Counted from the stretch's first letter, positions 8,134-16,808 are shown. The stretch: 64,000 nucleotides of DNA from Arthrobacter agilis (GCF_002157505.1 NZ_NFSC01000031.1:682001-746000); one strand, 5' to 3'. Notes: a model not told the origin generated them from the letters alone. Numbers and translations are program-made.

Positions 8134-8637
8134 GTGACGTACACCCGTGGAACAGCCATCGACGCTGCTCCCATGCGAGGGAGTTCCCTTCCGCAGGCGA
8201 TGGGCAGGTTCGTAGGCAGAGCTTTTCAGCTCCGAGGGCGGGCAAGCCGGAGCGAGTCCTGGTGGTGGATGCTCGTCAACGTCATCCTGCTAGCTACCAC
8301 GCAGCTCCTTGTTCCTGCAATCGTCTCGGGTCGGACGCCGCAATCCACTTTGTCCTTTGATCCGTTCGGGTCCGCACTCTTCGCGAACATCGAGTTATCA
8401 ACCGTGCACCCGACCGACGCGCCTAGTTCGCCGCTTGCCGCATTCTCTCTTTTCATCGCGGGCCTCTGGCTGATAGTCACGATTGTCCCCGGATTCACCA
8501 TCGCAATCCGCCGTCTGCACGACTCGAATCTTTCAGGCTGGTGGGTCTTGCTCGCGCTTGTCCCTCCCGGTGCCTTCATCCTGCTCCTGCTCGCCATCCG
8601 TCGACCACGACCCGACGGCGCACGATTCGACAGGTGA
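8134..8637 (+). CDS. DUF805 family membrane protein
   Basis: A 167-residue integral membrane protein. DUF805 hallmarks are present: FQLRGRASRSESWWWMLVN near residues 31-49 (family: F.GRasRsefW), then membrane helices around VNVILLATTQLLVPAIV, LFIAGLWLIVTIVPGFTIA and WVLLALVPPGAFILLLLAI, with RRLHDSNLSGWW before the last helix. The function is unknown. The start is a GTG at 8134; no strong ribosome site is seen. It stands alone, with an unproven frame converging on its 3' end. Confidence 0.87.
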   Translation: MTYTRGTAIDAAPMRGSSLPQAMGRFVGRAFQLRGRASRSESWWWMLVNVILLATTQLLVPAIVSGRTPQSTLSFDPFGSALFANIELSTVHPTDAPSSPLAAFSLFIAGLWLIVTIVPGFTIAIRRLHDSNLSGWWVLLALVPPGAFILLLLAIRRPRPDGARFDR

Positions 8638-8856
8638 GGTAGCCAGCCCGTGCTCCCGCAAGCCAGATCTTGCGCACGCGAGGGCACCAGCCACTGTCGC
8701 GGATACCGAGAGCACCATCATAAAGAGGGGTGGCACGAGCAATCCGATTCCCGGAACAGTGAACTCCCCCGGATTGGGGATGAGAGGGTTCGAACTTCGA
8801 GTCAGCACTGTGAGCACCACATTCCTCGTTCTTGGTCCGGCGGCTCCGGGTACCAC
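8533..8856 (-). CDS. Possible small membrane protein (uncertain)
   Basis: A 107-residue minus-strand frame whose first half looks protein-like. NPLIPNPGEFTVPGIGLLVP is followed by the hydrophobic stretch PLFMMVLSVSATVAGALA and a charged end. The second half overlaps the 3' end of the DUF805 gene by about 105 bases on the other strand and looks like antisense. Either it is a real small one-helix protein with an unusually long convergent overlap, or it is noise. Confidence 0.25.
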   Translation of the reverse strand: MVPGAAGPRTRNVVLTVLTRSSNPLIPNPGEFTVPGIGLLVPPLFMMVLSVSATVAGALACARSGLREHGLATSPVESCAVGSWSTDGEQEQDEGTGRDKREQDPPA

Positions 8857-8948
8857 TCGTACACTGGCGCCGGCTAATAGCTCGGGTCAGACATCATCTA
8901 TTGACGCGCCGTTCAAGAGGCATCGTCCGATCTGCGAAAATTGAAGTC

Positions 8949-9476
8949 ATGACCTCACGGATTCGACTCATTGCATCTGAAGATGACGAAGCGTTGACCG
9001 AGCTGCAACAACGCAACCGTGACTTCCTGGCACCGTGGGATCCCGATCGAAGTGATGATTACTTCACCGTGACGGGTCAGCGGGCCGACGTTGAAGCAGC
9101 ACTTTCCCGTCATGAGCGTGGTGAGGCAATGCCCTGGGTCATTGTGAATGACGATGGTGCGATCGCCGGCCGATTGACGCTCAGCGGCATTGTCCGCGGT
9201 CCGTTCCAATCGTGCAGCGTGGGGTACTGGCTGGCGGAGGATCAGACCGGTGAGGGTTTAGCAACGGAGGCTGTCCGAGCAGCAGTCGAGTTCGCTTTCA
9301 CCCAACTGGAACTCCACCGAGTGCAGGCCGAAACTTTGGTCCAGAATGTTGCTTCTCAGAGGGTCCTGGCCAGGACAGGCTTTGATCAGTACGGACTTGC
9401 GCCGAGGTACTTGAACATTGCAGGAAGATGGCAGGATCACCTGATGTTTCAGCGCTTGAACGACAGCGCCGGGTGA
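8949..9476 (+). CDS. RimJ/RimL-type GNAT acetyltransferase
   Basis: 175 residues. The layout is that of the RimJ/RimL group, which acetylates ribosomal protein N-termini or small amines. It has an N-terminal LQQRNRDFLAPWDP segment near residues 19-32, SVGYWLAEDQTGEGLATEAV at 90-109 (acetyl-CoA motif A) and NVASQRVLARTGF at 133-145. The frame is open far upstream, but the family start matches the ATG at 8949 (MTSRIRLIA). It stands alone, with no operon partner, and its target cannot be read from context. Confidence 0.87.
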   Translation: MTSRIRLIASEDDEALTELQQRNRDFLAPWDPDRSDDYFTVTGQRADVEAALSRHERGEAMPWVIVNDDGAIAGRLTLSGIVRGPFQSCSVGYWLAEDQTGEGLATEAVRAAVEFAFTQLELHRVQAETLVQNVASQRVLARTGFDQYGLAPRYLNIAGRWQDHLMFQRLNDSAG

Positions 9477-9579
9477 TCGCTCCGCAATAAAACAGTCCCT
9501 GTCTACTCGACGGGGTGAAGGCATCCCGCCGGATATTCGAATTCATCGAGCGCGAGAGATATCAGCTAGCACTCACGTT

Positions 9580-9888
9580 CTAAACCCAAAGTGACTCGAC
9601 GGCCCCAGCGATGCCGGTCAGAACCAGACTGCCGAACACTGTTAGCGAGAATATGCTGGCAACCTTTGAGGTTCTTCCCAGCCTGCGGAGATCATCGTCC
9701 TTTCGAAAGGCAAACCTCACGGAGAAAGCAGCCATCATTGCCAGCACCGGCATTGAGAGGATGAGAACGAGAAGGAATCCCAGTCCGTCCCATCCGCCAG
9801 CGTTCTCGGACAAGAACCACAGAGAAACGCCGATAAGGAACGGCAACACAGCCAAGATGAGCGCACGGTACCTGATCCACTCCCACAT
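9580..9888 (-). CDS. Small membrane protein with three helices
   Basis: 102 residues from an ATG preceded by a run of eight G and GA (ribosome site). Hydrophobic segments are ALILAVLPFLIGVSLWFL, FLLVLILSMPVLAMMAAFSV and IFSLTVFGSLVLTGIAGAV, with a charged loop FRKDDDLRRLGRTSK between the second and third. No family is recognised. The frame is open to 10134, but the upstream residues are not protein-like and the ribosome site decides the start. Confidence 0.55.
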   Translation of the reverse strand: MWEWIRYRALILAVLPFLIGVSLWFLSENAGGWDGLGFLLVLILSMPVLAMMAAFSVRFAFRKDDDLRRLGRTSKVASIFSLTVFGSLVLTGIAGAVESLWV

Positions 9889-10143
9889 GACAGTCCCCCC
9901 CCTGAAGTGATGGGAAGCCGAAACCAGCATCAAGTTGCCCATACCCCATATCGCTACGCCGACGAACGGACGACTACGAACACGGCCTGCTCCTAAACGC
10001 CCATAATGCCCAGTATCGCTACTGAGACAACCACAGCCGCCGATGCCGCCGCCGCTACGGTTAGACGCTGGGAGGTACGCAATAGAGCGAGGCAAACCAC
10101 CGCTGGCACGAGTATTCCCGCCAAGGCAGGACAACCTCCACGA

Positions 10144-10329
10144 CTAAAACCCGTCTGGCAGGCTTAACGGGGTGGAAGATCCTGCCAGCGCTCGTACCAA
10201 TATGCCGGGGTCTTTCGTGTACGCAAACCGTTCCACCGCTTGGTATAGCTCAAGGGCTTCGTCGAGTGGCAGGTCTTTGGCCTTCACTCGTTCGGCCTTG
10301 GCATGTGCCGGGGCGCCTGTTCCGGAGGA
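10144..10329 (-). pseudogene. Possible C-terminal gene fragment
   Basis: The minus-strand frame between stops reads KAERVKAKDLPLDEALELYQ then AVERFAYTKDPGILVRALAG and ends SSTPLSLPDGF. The helical, charged pattern and codon choice look coding, but there is no ATG; only a GTG inside (VKAKDLP) could start it. I do not recognise the family. It is probably the tail of a lost gene. Confidence 0.3.
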
Positions 10330-10403
10330 TCACGAACGTTGATACCCGGCGGTGGCTGCCAGCTTATTCGGATGCCGTAGGAGTTGAAATCGCGCGTGGG
10401 CAG

Positions 10404-11897
10404 TCAGGGCACGAAGGTGAAGGAGTCGACGATCGCGCCAGCTCCGGCCTCCCCGAGGTAGTCTGCGAGGCTGTGTTGCTTCAGTACGGCGGTAACCTCA
10501 ATAGCCACGTTTCCTCCCTCCCAGTCGAGGAGGATGAGGCGCATTTCTAGGGGGGCGCCCATCACGTGGTGCAGTTCAGAGACTCCGCCGCCGATGATGA
10601 CGGGCGCCACGTGCATGGTGCCCTCCAGGGGGCATGTGCTCCGCCACTCGTCGCTCACCCGGAAGTCGAGCGCGATACCGGACAGACCGCCTACCGAGGC
10701 GGGAGCCTCTCTCACGATCTCGAGACCCGGCACCGTGTGGTACCAGGAGGCGATTTCCGCGGCGCTCGTACCGACCCCATCCTGTGCTTTTTCGACGCAC
10801 AGCGCCGGTGCACGGACATTCTGGTAGACACCGATGTAGCTGCCGCCCCAGAAGCGCTCTTCCGGGTCATCGACCCTCTGTAGCAGCATATTGCCCGGCA
10901 GGTCCTCACGATTGGTCCAGCCCTCGGGAACCGTGTACGAAAAGATTGGTTCGAAGGACGTCGTCGCGTAGGTACCGGCAGCAAGGGTGCCCAGGCAGAC
11001 ACCGCCATGGGGATTCGGGCACCACGGTGGCGCCGGAGGCTCTGAACGGGCGAGTGGGGCGCCGTCAGATGCCGCGGCGCCGGTCTCCTGAGGGGTGGAC
11101 TGTTCTGGTTGATCAAGGGTGGCGCCCTCGGGAACGTCGTCCTTCGCGACGGCGCTCACTTCTTCAGCGTTGAGTGCCCGGGGCCATGTCCTCACGTCCT
11201 TGATCGTGCCGTTGAAGAAGTCGGCTGGTTCTCTGTGGGCCTTCGCGCGCCCGAACAGGAGCGGGCCCTTGGCCGCATACACCGCGTTTGTTGCGACTCC
11301 GTGATCGCTCACCGGATACCCGTTGAGAAAGAACGTGGCGCGTCCGGCATCTGCGTCGTACACGCCCGTGAGGTGAACCCACACGTCTGGCTCTACTTCC
11401 TCCCGCGTCGCTCGATCGCGGTTCGTCACGAAGGCGTCCCCATTGCCGTCTTCGGGCTTGACCGAAAACGACCAGAATCCTTCGGCCACGCCGAGGAAGA
11501 ACGCTCCCGCGACATCGCCCACCTGACTGAGCACGACGGCGTAATCCTCGGGCTGACCTGCCGGACGGGCCCACGCAGTCACGGTGAAACTCGCATCGGT
11601 AGCGACCGGGCCCGGCGTTTCGGTGGTTGCGTACCCCGTTCCGTTGACCTGTAGGCCCTCGTCGGTCCACTGCGATCCGTCCTTAACGGAGAGGGCTGTC
11701 TCACCGACTGAGGCTTCAGGACTGGTCAGTGCCCAGACATTGTCCGACTCATTCTCGTCGGGACTGGTGGTGCACCCGCCGAGAGTTCCGATCAGCACAG
11801 CTGCGAGGATTACCGCGACGGCCCGCGATCGGAGGCTGGACGGGAACGATGAGTTGGTTTGTGATTCCGGCCCTGCGGTGACCTGCCTGATGCCCAT
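10404..11897 (-). CDS. LamG-domain lipoprotein
   Basis: A 497-residue exported lipoprotein. The N-terminus carries a hydrophobic stretch AVAVILAAVLIGTLGGC with a lipobox whose cysteine is residue 42. Next comes a concanavalin-like (LamG/laminin G) jelly-roll near residues 75-245, marked by SFTVTAWARP, WVHLTGVYDADAGRATFFLN and GTIKDVRTWPRALNAEEV. A proline/glutamine-rich linker (about 260-300) leads to a C-terminal domain with a short Cys-rich start (PPWCPNPHGGVCLGTLAAGT) that I do not recognise. LamG domains usually bind glycans or proteins at the cell surface. It has no evident operon partner. Confidence 0.8.
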   Translation of the reverse strand: MGIRQVTAGPESQTNSSFPSSLRSRAVAVILAAVLIGTLGGCTTSPDENESDNVWALTSPEASVGETALSVKDGSQWTDEGLQVNGTGYATTETPGPVATDASFTVTAWARPAGQPEDYAVVLSQVGDVAGAFFLGVAEGFWSFSVKPEDGNGDAFVTNRDRATREEVEPDVWVHLTGVYDADAGRATFFLNGYPVSDHGVATNAVYAAKGPLLFGRAKAHREPADFFNGTIKDVRTWPRALNAEEVSAVAKDDVPEGATLDQPEQSTPQETGAAASDGAPLARSEPPAPPWCPNPHGGVCLGTLAAGTYATTSFEPIFSYTVPEGWTNREDLPGNMLLQRVDDPEERFWGGSYIGVYQNVRAPALCVEKAQDGVGTSAAEIASWYHTVPGLEIVREAPASVGGLSGIALDFRVSDEWRSTCPLEGTMHVAPVIIGGGVSELHHVMGAPLEMRLILLDWEGGNVAIEVTAVLKQHSLADYLGEAGAGAIVDSFTFVP

Positions 11898-12499
11898 GGT
11901 GGTCTCGTGTCATCGAAAAGATAAGACCCGCAAAAAAGGTCAATGTCGAATGCGCACGACGAATCGGCACTCATGAGAGACCATGACCAGCGAAACCACT
12001 ATCGAGGAGCTAAGCCACAAGAATACGCCCGACATGGCAGCACGGGAAGAGATGAATACCGCGCGCGAGCCAGTCCGTTGTGCGACATTCGGGGCACTCT
12101 CGGGTCCATCCGTCGCCAACCGCGGCCGGCTCACGGCTGTAGCGTACGGCCGAGCCTCCTTCGGTTTTTCTTCGGGCTTACTTCGCTCTTTCCCCTAAAT
12201 TCCCATAGGGAGAGATGCCAAGGTGGGTTCAATCAGTCATGCCGCATAGGGGTAGCAGGACCGATTGACGGCACGTTCGACGCATCTCTCGGCTCGCTCG
12301 GACGTGACGTTCGACGATGCTGAGGCTGCACCATCGACGCCCAGTACCAGTACCTGGTCCATCCGCACCATCTTTATCGCCTGGCGTGCTCTCATCAGGC
12401 TTTCATCCCGGCAGTCCCGCTCAGGGGGGCGAGCTCCTTTTGTTGTCTCATCGATACAGGTCTCGCAAAAGCTTCCGGTCTCATCGAAGGAGCTTCATC
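11898..12499. other. 602-base gap upstream of the secreted cassette
   Basis: No convincing gene on either strand. The last 40 bases hold the AAGGAG ribosome site of the next gene. Short frames here have poor codon patterns and no ribosome sites. The length leaves room for a regulated promoter or a long leader, but I could not fix one. Confidence 0.5.
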
Positions 12500-12979
12500 A
12501 TGACAACTTCACGGACACGCACTCACCGCAAGAAGAAAATCACCGCTGTCACCGCAGTTCTCATCGTAGGAGGTAGCGGCGCGTTCGCGTTCTGGTCCTC
12601 GATGGGCGCCGGCACCGGCGCTGTCAGCACCGGGACGAGCACCCCCTTCACAGTCACCTCAGGCCTCGCAACCGGAGGCCCGCTGACTCCCGGGGGTCCA
12701 ACTCAGACCGTGCCGTTCACCGTCACGAACCCCGGCACAGGTTCGCAGAACCTCGCAGGGGTCACGGTCGCCGTCGCCGGCCCTGCCGGCACGACCTGGA
12801 CGGAGGTGACAGGGTGCTCGGCGTCGGATTACACGGTGGGAACACCAGTCGTCACTGCCGGCCAGATCGCCTCCGGTGCAAGCGTGTCAGGAACAGTCAC
12901 CGTCGCCATGAACAACCTCAGCACCAATCAGGACGGCTGCAAGAACGTATCCGTGCCGCTGTACTTCAGCGCCCGCTAA
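12500..12979 (+). CDS. Secreted CalY/TasA-like small protein (SipW-type signal)
   Basis: 159 residues, start fixed by AAGGAG before the ATG. The N-terminus is very basic (MTTSRTRTHRKKKITA), followed by AVLIVGGSGAFAFWSSMGAG. That pattern (hydrophobic core, then an aromatic F-A-F-W and a G/T/S-rich mature start) is shared by CalY/TasA-like proteins cleaved by SipW-type signal peptidases. The mature part is a Thr/Gly/Val-rich beta-sandwich-like domain with two cysteines in the last half (TGCSAS, QDGCKN) that could pair. No SipW peptidase gene is visible nearby. A 12-bp hairpin follows the stop, then the large repeat protein. A matrix or fibre subunit role is inference. Confidence 0.7.
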   Translation: MTTSRTRTHRKKKITAVTAVLIVGGSGAFAFWSSMGAGTGAVSTGTSTPFTVTSGLATGGPLTPGGPTQTVPFTVTNPGTGSQNLAGVTVAVAGPAGTTWTEVTGCSASDYTVGTPVVTAGQIASGASVSGTVTVAMNNLSTNQDGCKNVSVPLYFSAR

Positions 12980-12981
12980 AC

Positions 12982-13019
12982 GCATCGGGTGGGGCGCATG
13001 CTGGCGTCCCACCCGATGC
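12982..13019 (+). terminator. 12-bp perfect hairpin after the CalY-like gene
   Basis: GCATCGGGTGGG at 12982-12993 pairs exactly with CCCACCCGATGC at 13008-13019 across a 14-base loop. It begins three bases after the stop codon. There is no T-run, so it may limit rather than end transcription into the downstream repeat-protein gene, giving a differential subunit ratio. Confidence 0.7.
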
Positions 13020-13130
13020 AGGTCAGTACGCTCAAGCACTACCCACGGGTATGCCTCCATCTGGACCAAGGAATGCGTGATGGTGACTTCAGGACAGCGA
13101 CCCCCTACAGCATGAAAACGACGAGCCCCC

Positions 13131-15605
13131 ATGAATGCCAGGACTGATCAATCTCCCGCTCCGAATAGGTGGCGGCCGCGTCGGGAGTCCTCGCGCCGAC
13201 TTTTCGTGCCACTGGTCGCCGTCGTACTCGCCTTCATCATCAGCGCCGCAACTTTCCTGCCCTTCATGGTCGCCGCTTCCCCGGCAGCCCAGGCGGCCTA
13301 CACCAGTGCCGGAACCGGAACAGGAAGCGCCACGACCGGGTTCCTGGCCGCGCCGACCAGCGTCATCGTCCCGTCCACCACCACTGGGGTTGTCCCTGTC
13401 TCCTGGACCGCGCCCGTCGGCGCCCTGACACCGGTCACCTATTACGTGGTCCGTTCTACCAATGGCGTTCGATCCCCCGCATGCGGAACGACGCCGGGCA
13501 GCAGCATCACGACCACCAACTGCGCTGATTCCCCCTCGACTGCGGGGCCTCATACCTACACGGTGACGGCAATCCACAGATCCTGGACGTCCACGAGCAG
13601 TCCCAGCGGAAGCGTCACGCTCACGGCCGGAAAACTTGCATTCACGGTTCAGCCCAGCGATGTCGCGGCGAACGGAACTATTACTCCTTCTGTGCAGGTG
13701 TCCCTGCAATCCACGCAAGGGGTGCCCGTCCGGACGGCGAATCAGCCCATCACCCTGGCGATTGGCGCGAATCCCGGCGGAAGCAACCTCACCGGCACCC
13801 TCACGGCGATGACCAACACCGATGGCACCGCGACTTTCAGCGATCTACGCCTCGACAAGCTTGGCGCCGGGTACACGCTCACTGCCACCAGCAGTGGGAT
13901 CCCCGCAGCCACCAGTACGGGCTTCACCGTGACCTCGTCGGTGTTTGTGTTCACCACCGCCGCGACCAACGGCATCGCATCATCAACAGCAGGACAGGGC
14001 CCCATCACAGTTCAGCGTGTGAACTCCGCCGGCACAGCCGTTACCGCTCCCGCAGGTGGACTGAGTCTCACCCTCACATCCACCACCGCCGGAAGCGCGT
14101 CCTTCGCTGCCGGCTCCAACGGGCAAACCATCACGACCATCACCATCCCCGCCGGAAGCTCGAGCGCAACGTTCTACTACGGCGACACCAAGGCGGGTTT
14201 CCCCGTGGTCCGGGTGAGCGCCAACGGTGTGACCGCCGGGTCCCAGACACAAACCGTGACCGCCGCTCCAGCCTCGAAAGTGGCCTACACCACACAGGTC
14301 GTCTCCGGGACGACCTCCACCACGGCGGACCTGGGACCCCTCACCGTCCAGCTCCAGGATCCTTTCAGCAACCCGGTGGTCGCGCCGGCTGCGGGAGTCC
14401 CTGTCGGCCTCGCCTCGACGACCACCGGAACCGCAGTGTTCTCCCCTACGCGGGGATCGACAACTACCGCACCCATTGCCACCATCCCGTCAGGGTCCTC
14501 CACCCTCACCTTCTACTACGGTGATACACGAGCCGGTACCGCCACCATCAGCGCAACAGCCAGCGGTCTCCTGGCCGCGTCGCAGGCGGTTACCCTGACC
14601 AGCCCCGTTGCCACACAACTGGCCATCACCAGTCCGACTGTCACAGGTAGCGCGACGGGAACCACAACCCTGGGCCCCATCACCGTCCAGCTACGAGACG
14701 CTGCCGGGCTGCCCGTCACGGCACTCGGTCAAGGGACAACGCTGACCGTCACCTCCACCTCGACCGGCACCACCAGGGCTTCCTCCACCCAGGGCGCGAC
14801 GATCACGGGCACCATCACCATTCCTGCCGGCGCCAACAGCACCACGTACTACTACAGCGACACACTGGCTGGTACACCGACGGTCACCGTCGCCGCGCCG
14901 GGCCTCACGAGTGCAAGCCAACAGGTCACCGTTCGCGCAGCCGCCCCGGCACGTCTGACGTACCTCAGCGCACCCGCCAGAGGACCGGCGTCGAGCACAA
15001 CGAACGTAGGACCGATGACGGTGCAACTCGAGGACATCTTCGGCAACCCCTCCCCCGCCCCCGCCGGTGGAACGCTGCTCAACCTCACCTCGAACTCCAC
15101 CGGCACGAGAATCTTCGCCACCACGCGCGGAACAACCACCAACACCCCCACCATCACCATCCCGGGAGCAGCTACGAGCACCACGTTGTACTACGCCGAC
15201 ACGCTCGCAGGAACACCCACCCTCTCAGTCACCGGCGCGAACCTCACGTCCGCCGCACAACAGCAGTCCATCACCGCGGCCGCACCAGCCCAAGTTCAGT
15301 TCGTGCAGAACCCCACCAACGTGCGCAAGGGTGTCCCCTTCTCCCCCACCATCACCGCGATCATCGTGGACCAGTACGGCAACAGGACGACAAGTACCGC
15401 TGCCACAACCCTCGAGCTCAGGACCAGCACAGGCGCAACCGGAGCTAGAGGCAACCTCGGCGGAAGCACCACTGTGAACGCCGTCAATGGCCTCGCCACC
15501 TTCAATGGCCTGACCGTCGGCGGCCCGGCATCCGGCCCCTACACGCTCCTGGTCACCAGCAGCCTCCTCACAAGTGGACTCAGCTCTGTCTTCACCGTGA
15601 ACTGA
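13131..15605 (+). CDS. Large secreted repeat protein (FnIII/Ig-like domains)
   Basis: 824 residues. A basic N-terminus leads to a membrane/signal stretch LFVPLVAVVLAFIISAATFL near residues 24-43, ending around AQAAYTSAG. Next is a fibronectin III-like domain (about 75-165, PVSWTAPVGALTPVTYYVVR) with two cysteines, and then a bacterial Ig-like domain (about 170-268). Four repeats of about 112 residues follow (about 270-722), each containing GPxTVQ and a YY(G/S/A)DTxAG turn. A last Ig-like domain has DQYGNR. No LPXTG, SLH or C-terminal anchor is present, so it may be secreted or held by its N-terminus. It lies downstream of the CalY-like gene and upstream of an M23 peptidase, suggesting a surface-structure cassette. 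Confidence 0.75.
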   Translation: MNARTDQSPAPNRWRPRRESSRRLFVPLVAVVLAFIISAATFLPFMVAASPAAQAAYTSAGTGTGSATTGFLAAPTSVIVPSTTTGVVPVSWTAPVGALTPVTYYVVRSTNGVRSPACGTTPGSSITTTNCADSPSTAGPHTYTVTAIHRSWTSTSSPSGSVTLTAGKLAFTVQPSDVAANGTITPSVQVSLQSTQGVPVRTANQPITLAIGANPGGSNLTGTLTAMTNTDGTATFSDLRLDKLGAGYTLTATSSGIPAATSTGFTVTSSVFVFTTAATNGIASSTAGQGPITVQRVNSAGTAVTAPAGGLSLTLTSTTAGSASFAAGSNGQTITTITIPAGSSSATFYYGDTKAGFPVVRVSANGVTAGSQTQTVTAAPASKVAYTTQVVSGTTSTTADLGPLTVQLQDPFSNPVVAPAAGVPVGLASTTTGTAVFSPTRGSTTTAPIATIPSGSSTLTFYYGDTRAGTATISATASGLLAASQAVTLTSPVATQLAITSPTVTGSATGTTTLGPITVQLRDAAGLPVTALGQGTTLTVTSTSTGTTRASSTQGATITGTITIPAGANSTTYYYSDTLAGTPTVTVAAPGLTSASQQVTVRAAAPARLTYLSAPARGPASSTTNVGPMTVQLEDIFGNPSPAPAGGTLLNLTSNSTGTRIFATTRGTTTNTPTITIPGAATSTTLYYADTLAGTPTLSVTGANLTSAAQQQSITAAAPAQVQFVQNPTNVRKGVPFSPTITAIIVDQYGNRTTSTAATTLELRTSTGATGARGNLGGSTTVNAVNGLATFNGLTVGGPASGPYTLLVTSSLLTSGLSSVFTVN
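13939..15296 (+). repeat. Four in-frame coding repeats of about 340 bp
   Basis: Repeat units begin near 13940, 14278, 14617 and 14953. Each encodes an Ig-like unit with a conserved GP(I/L/M)TVQ strand and a FYYGDTKAG-type turn (FYYGDTRAG, YYYSDTLAG, LYYADTLAG in the others). Sequence identity is partial at DNA level, so the duplication is not recent. Confidence 0.75.
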
Positions 15606-15727
15606 TCAACTACTGCTACGTGTCCACCAGCCCCGGAAACCAGTTCCTGAGCCTCGATACCTCTGGGATCGCGCAGTGGCCCACTTGCTTGAGCGCTGGC
15701 ATGGTCTAGCTTTCATCAGGTCAGCGG

Positions 15728-16396
15728 ATGAAAATGAAACGCATGGTTTCACCTCCGCCCAACAGCGGTCCGGTCCTGTTGAAGTACCCGCTCACGGGCA
15801 GGTTCCGGGCACGGAACAGCCCCGCGCGAAGAGTGCCGAGTCACGGCACTGACTTGATGGGAACGGCCTTCGCCATCGACTTCATCCCCGTGGATTCCTA
15901 CGGGCGGTCAGCGCCCTGGAATTGGCGGGCGGTTGTGGCGACGGAACGACCGGAAGGATTTTTCGGGTTCGGCGCGACCGTCGTGGCACCTGGCAGGGGC
16001 GCTGTGGTCATCGCCCATGACGGCGAAGACGACCATGAGGCCCGAAGATCCCAACTCACGCTTTTGTCATACATGGCGGGACAGGCGCAGCGCATCCAGC
16101 GGGGTGCGAGCGCGATAGCCGGCAATCACGTCGTGATCGCCCTGGGTGATGACGGGCCCTTCGTGCTGATCGCTCACCTGCGGAAGAATTCGGTCCGCAT
16201 CGGTGTCGGCGACCTGGTCGAGGCCGGTCAGGCACTTGGTCAGGTAGGAAACTCAGGGAACAGCACACAACCGCATGTGCATGTGCAGGTCACCGACAGC
16301 ACTCAGTGGTCTCGGGCGCAGGCCATGCCCATCGCCTTCGAGACCCCGGAGGGCGTCGAGCTACCCCGCGAGTCACAGATCATCCTCGTGTCCTGA
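15728..16396 (+). CDS. M23/LytM-family metallopeptidase-like protein
   Basis: 222 residues with the zinc-peptidase pattern of the M23 family: SHGTDLMG with H39 and D42, an isolated H150 (VLIAHL), and the HxH pair at H183/H185 (STQPHVHVQV), preceded by the glycine-rich turn QVGNSGNS. All metal and catalytic positions seem present. Unusually for an enzyme that cuts peptidoglycan cross-links, I see no signal peptide or membrane segment (it starts MKMKRMVSPPPNSGP). A longer start is not available because the frame opens only here. It may leave by a non-classical route, or act on an intracellular or lysis-released substrate. It is transcribed in line with the repeat-protein gene, 122 bases downstream of it. 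Confidence 0.82.
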   Translation: MKMKRMVSPPPNSGPVLLKYPLTGRFRARNSPARRVPSHGTDLMGTAFAIDFIPVDSYGRSAPWNWRAVVATERPEGFFGFGATVVAPGRGAVVIAHDGEDDHEARRSQLTLLSYMAGQAQRIQRGASAIAGNHVVIALGDDGPFVLIAHLRKNSVRIGVGDLVEAGQALGQVGNSGNSTQPHVHVQVTDSTQWSRAQAMPIAFETPEGVELPRESQIILVS

Positions 16397-16484
16397 GTAG
16401 AGGCACCTGCACGCGGGGGAATTTCATTCCGGGACCTACGGCGAGGAACAGTGCTCCTCCGAGCCCGCCGTGGTGTTCGTGTCC

Positions 16485-16808
16485 TCATACTGCGACGATT
16501 CCAAAGCTCTTGAGCTCGAGCAGATGCGCGTCGGTACTAGCGGTGTCGATGGCTTCCTCGACATGGACTGAGAACAGCCGCAACTGTCCTTCCATGACGG
16601 ACTTGTCCGAAGCGCGCGAGAGTATCTCCGGGTCGTTTCTACTAACAGCCGTGTAGATGTCGGCAAGACTGCCCATGAATGTGTACTCGCGATCATCGTC
16701 CGTCCGTAGGCTGACCGAAGCCGCACCCCCCTCGCCTATGACTCGAAGCGTTCCCGCGCTGGCAAGCACGGATCGCAGGTCGCTCACGAAGTTTCGGTAG
16801 TCGTGCAT
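16485..16808 (-). CDS. Conserved-looking hypothetical protein
   Basis: 107 residues from an ATG preceded by AAGGAGG at good spacing, so this is very likely a real gene. It has an N-terminal helix (YRNFVSDLRSVLASAGT), a strand-rich centre (LRVIGEGGAASVSLRTDDDR), a helix LADIYTAVSRNDPEILS and a second half ending LLELKSFGIVAV. It is soluble, without signal or membrane segments. I do not recognise the family. It lies downstream of the orphan fabF on the same strand, separated by 115 bases. Confidence 0.6.
   Translation of the reverse strand: MHDYRNFVSDLRSVLASAGTLRVIGEGGAASVSLRTDDDREYTFMGSLADIYTAVSRNDPEILSRASDKSVMEGQLRLFSVHVEEAIDTASTDAHLLELKSFGIVAV

Noticed and set aside
8533-8856. A solid call for the minus-strand frame opposite the DUF805 3' end
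   Set aside because: The second half is antisense to a firm gene; kept only as a low-confidence feature.
13131-15605. Phage tail fibre
   Set aside because: The N-terminal signal/membrane stretch and the lack of any other phage gene make a secreted protein more likely.
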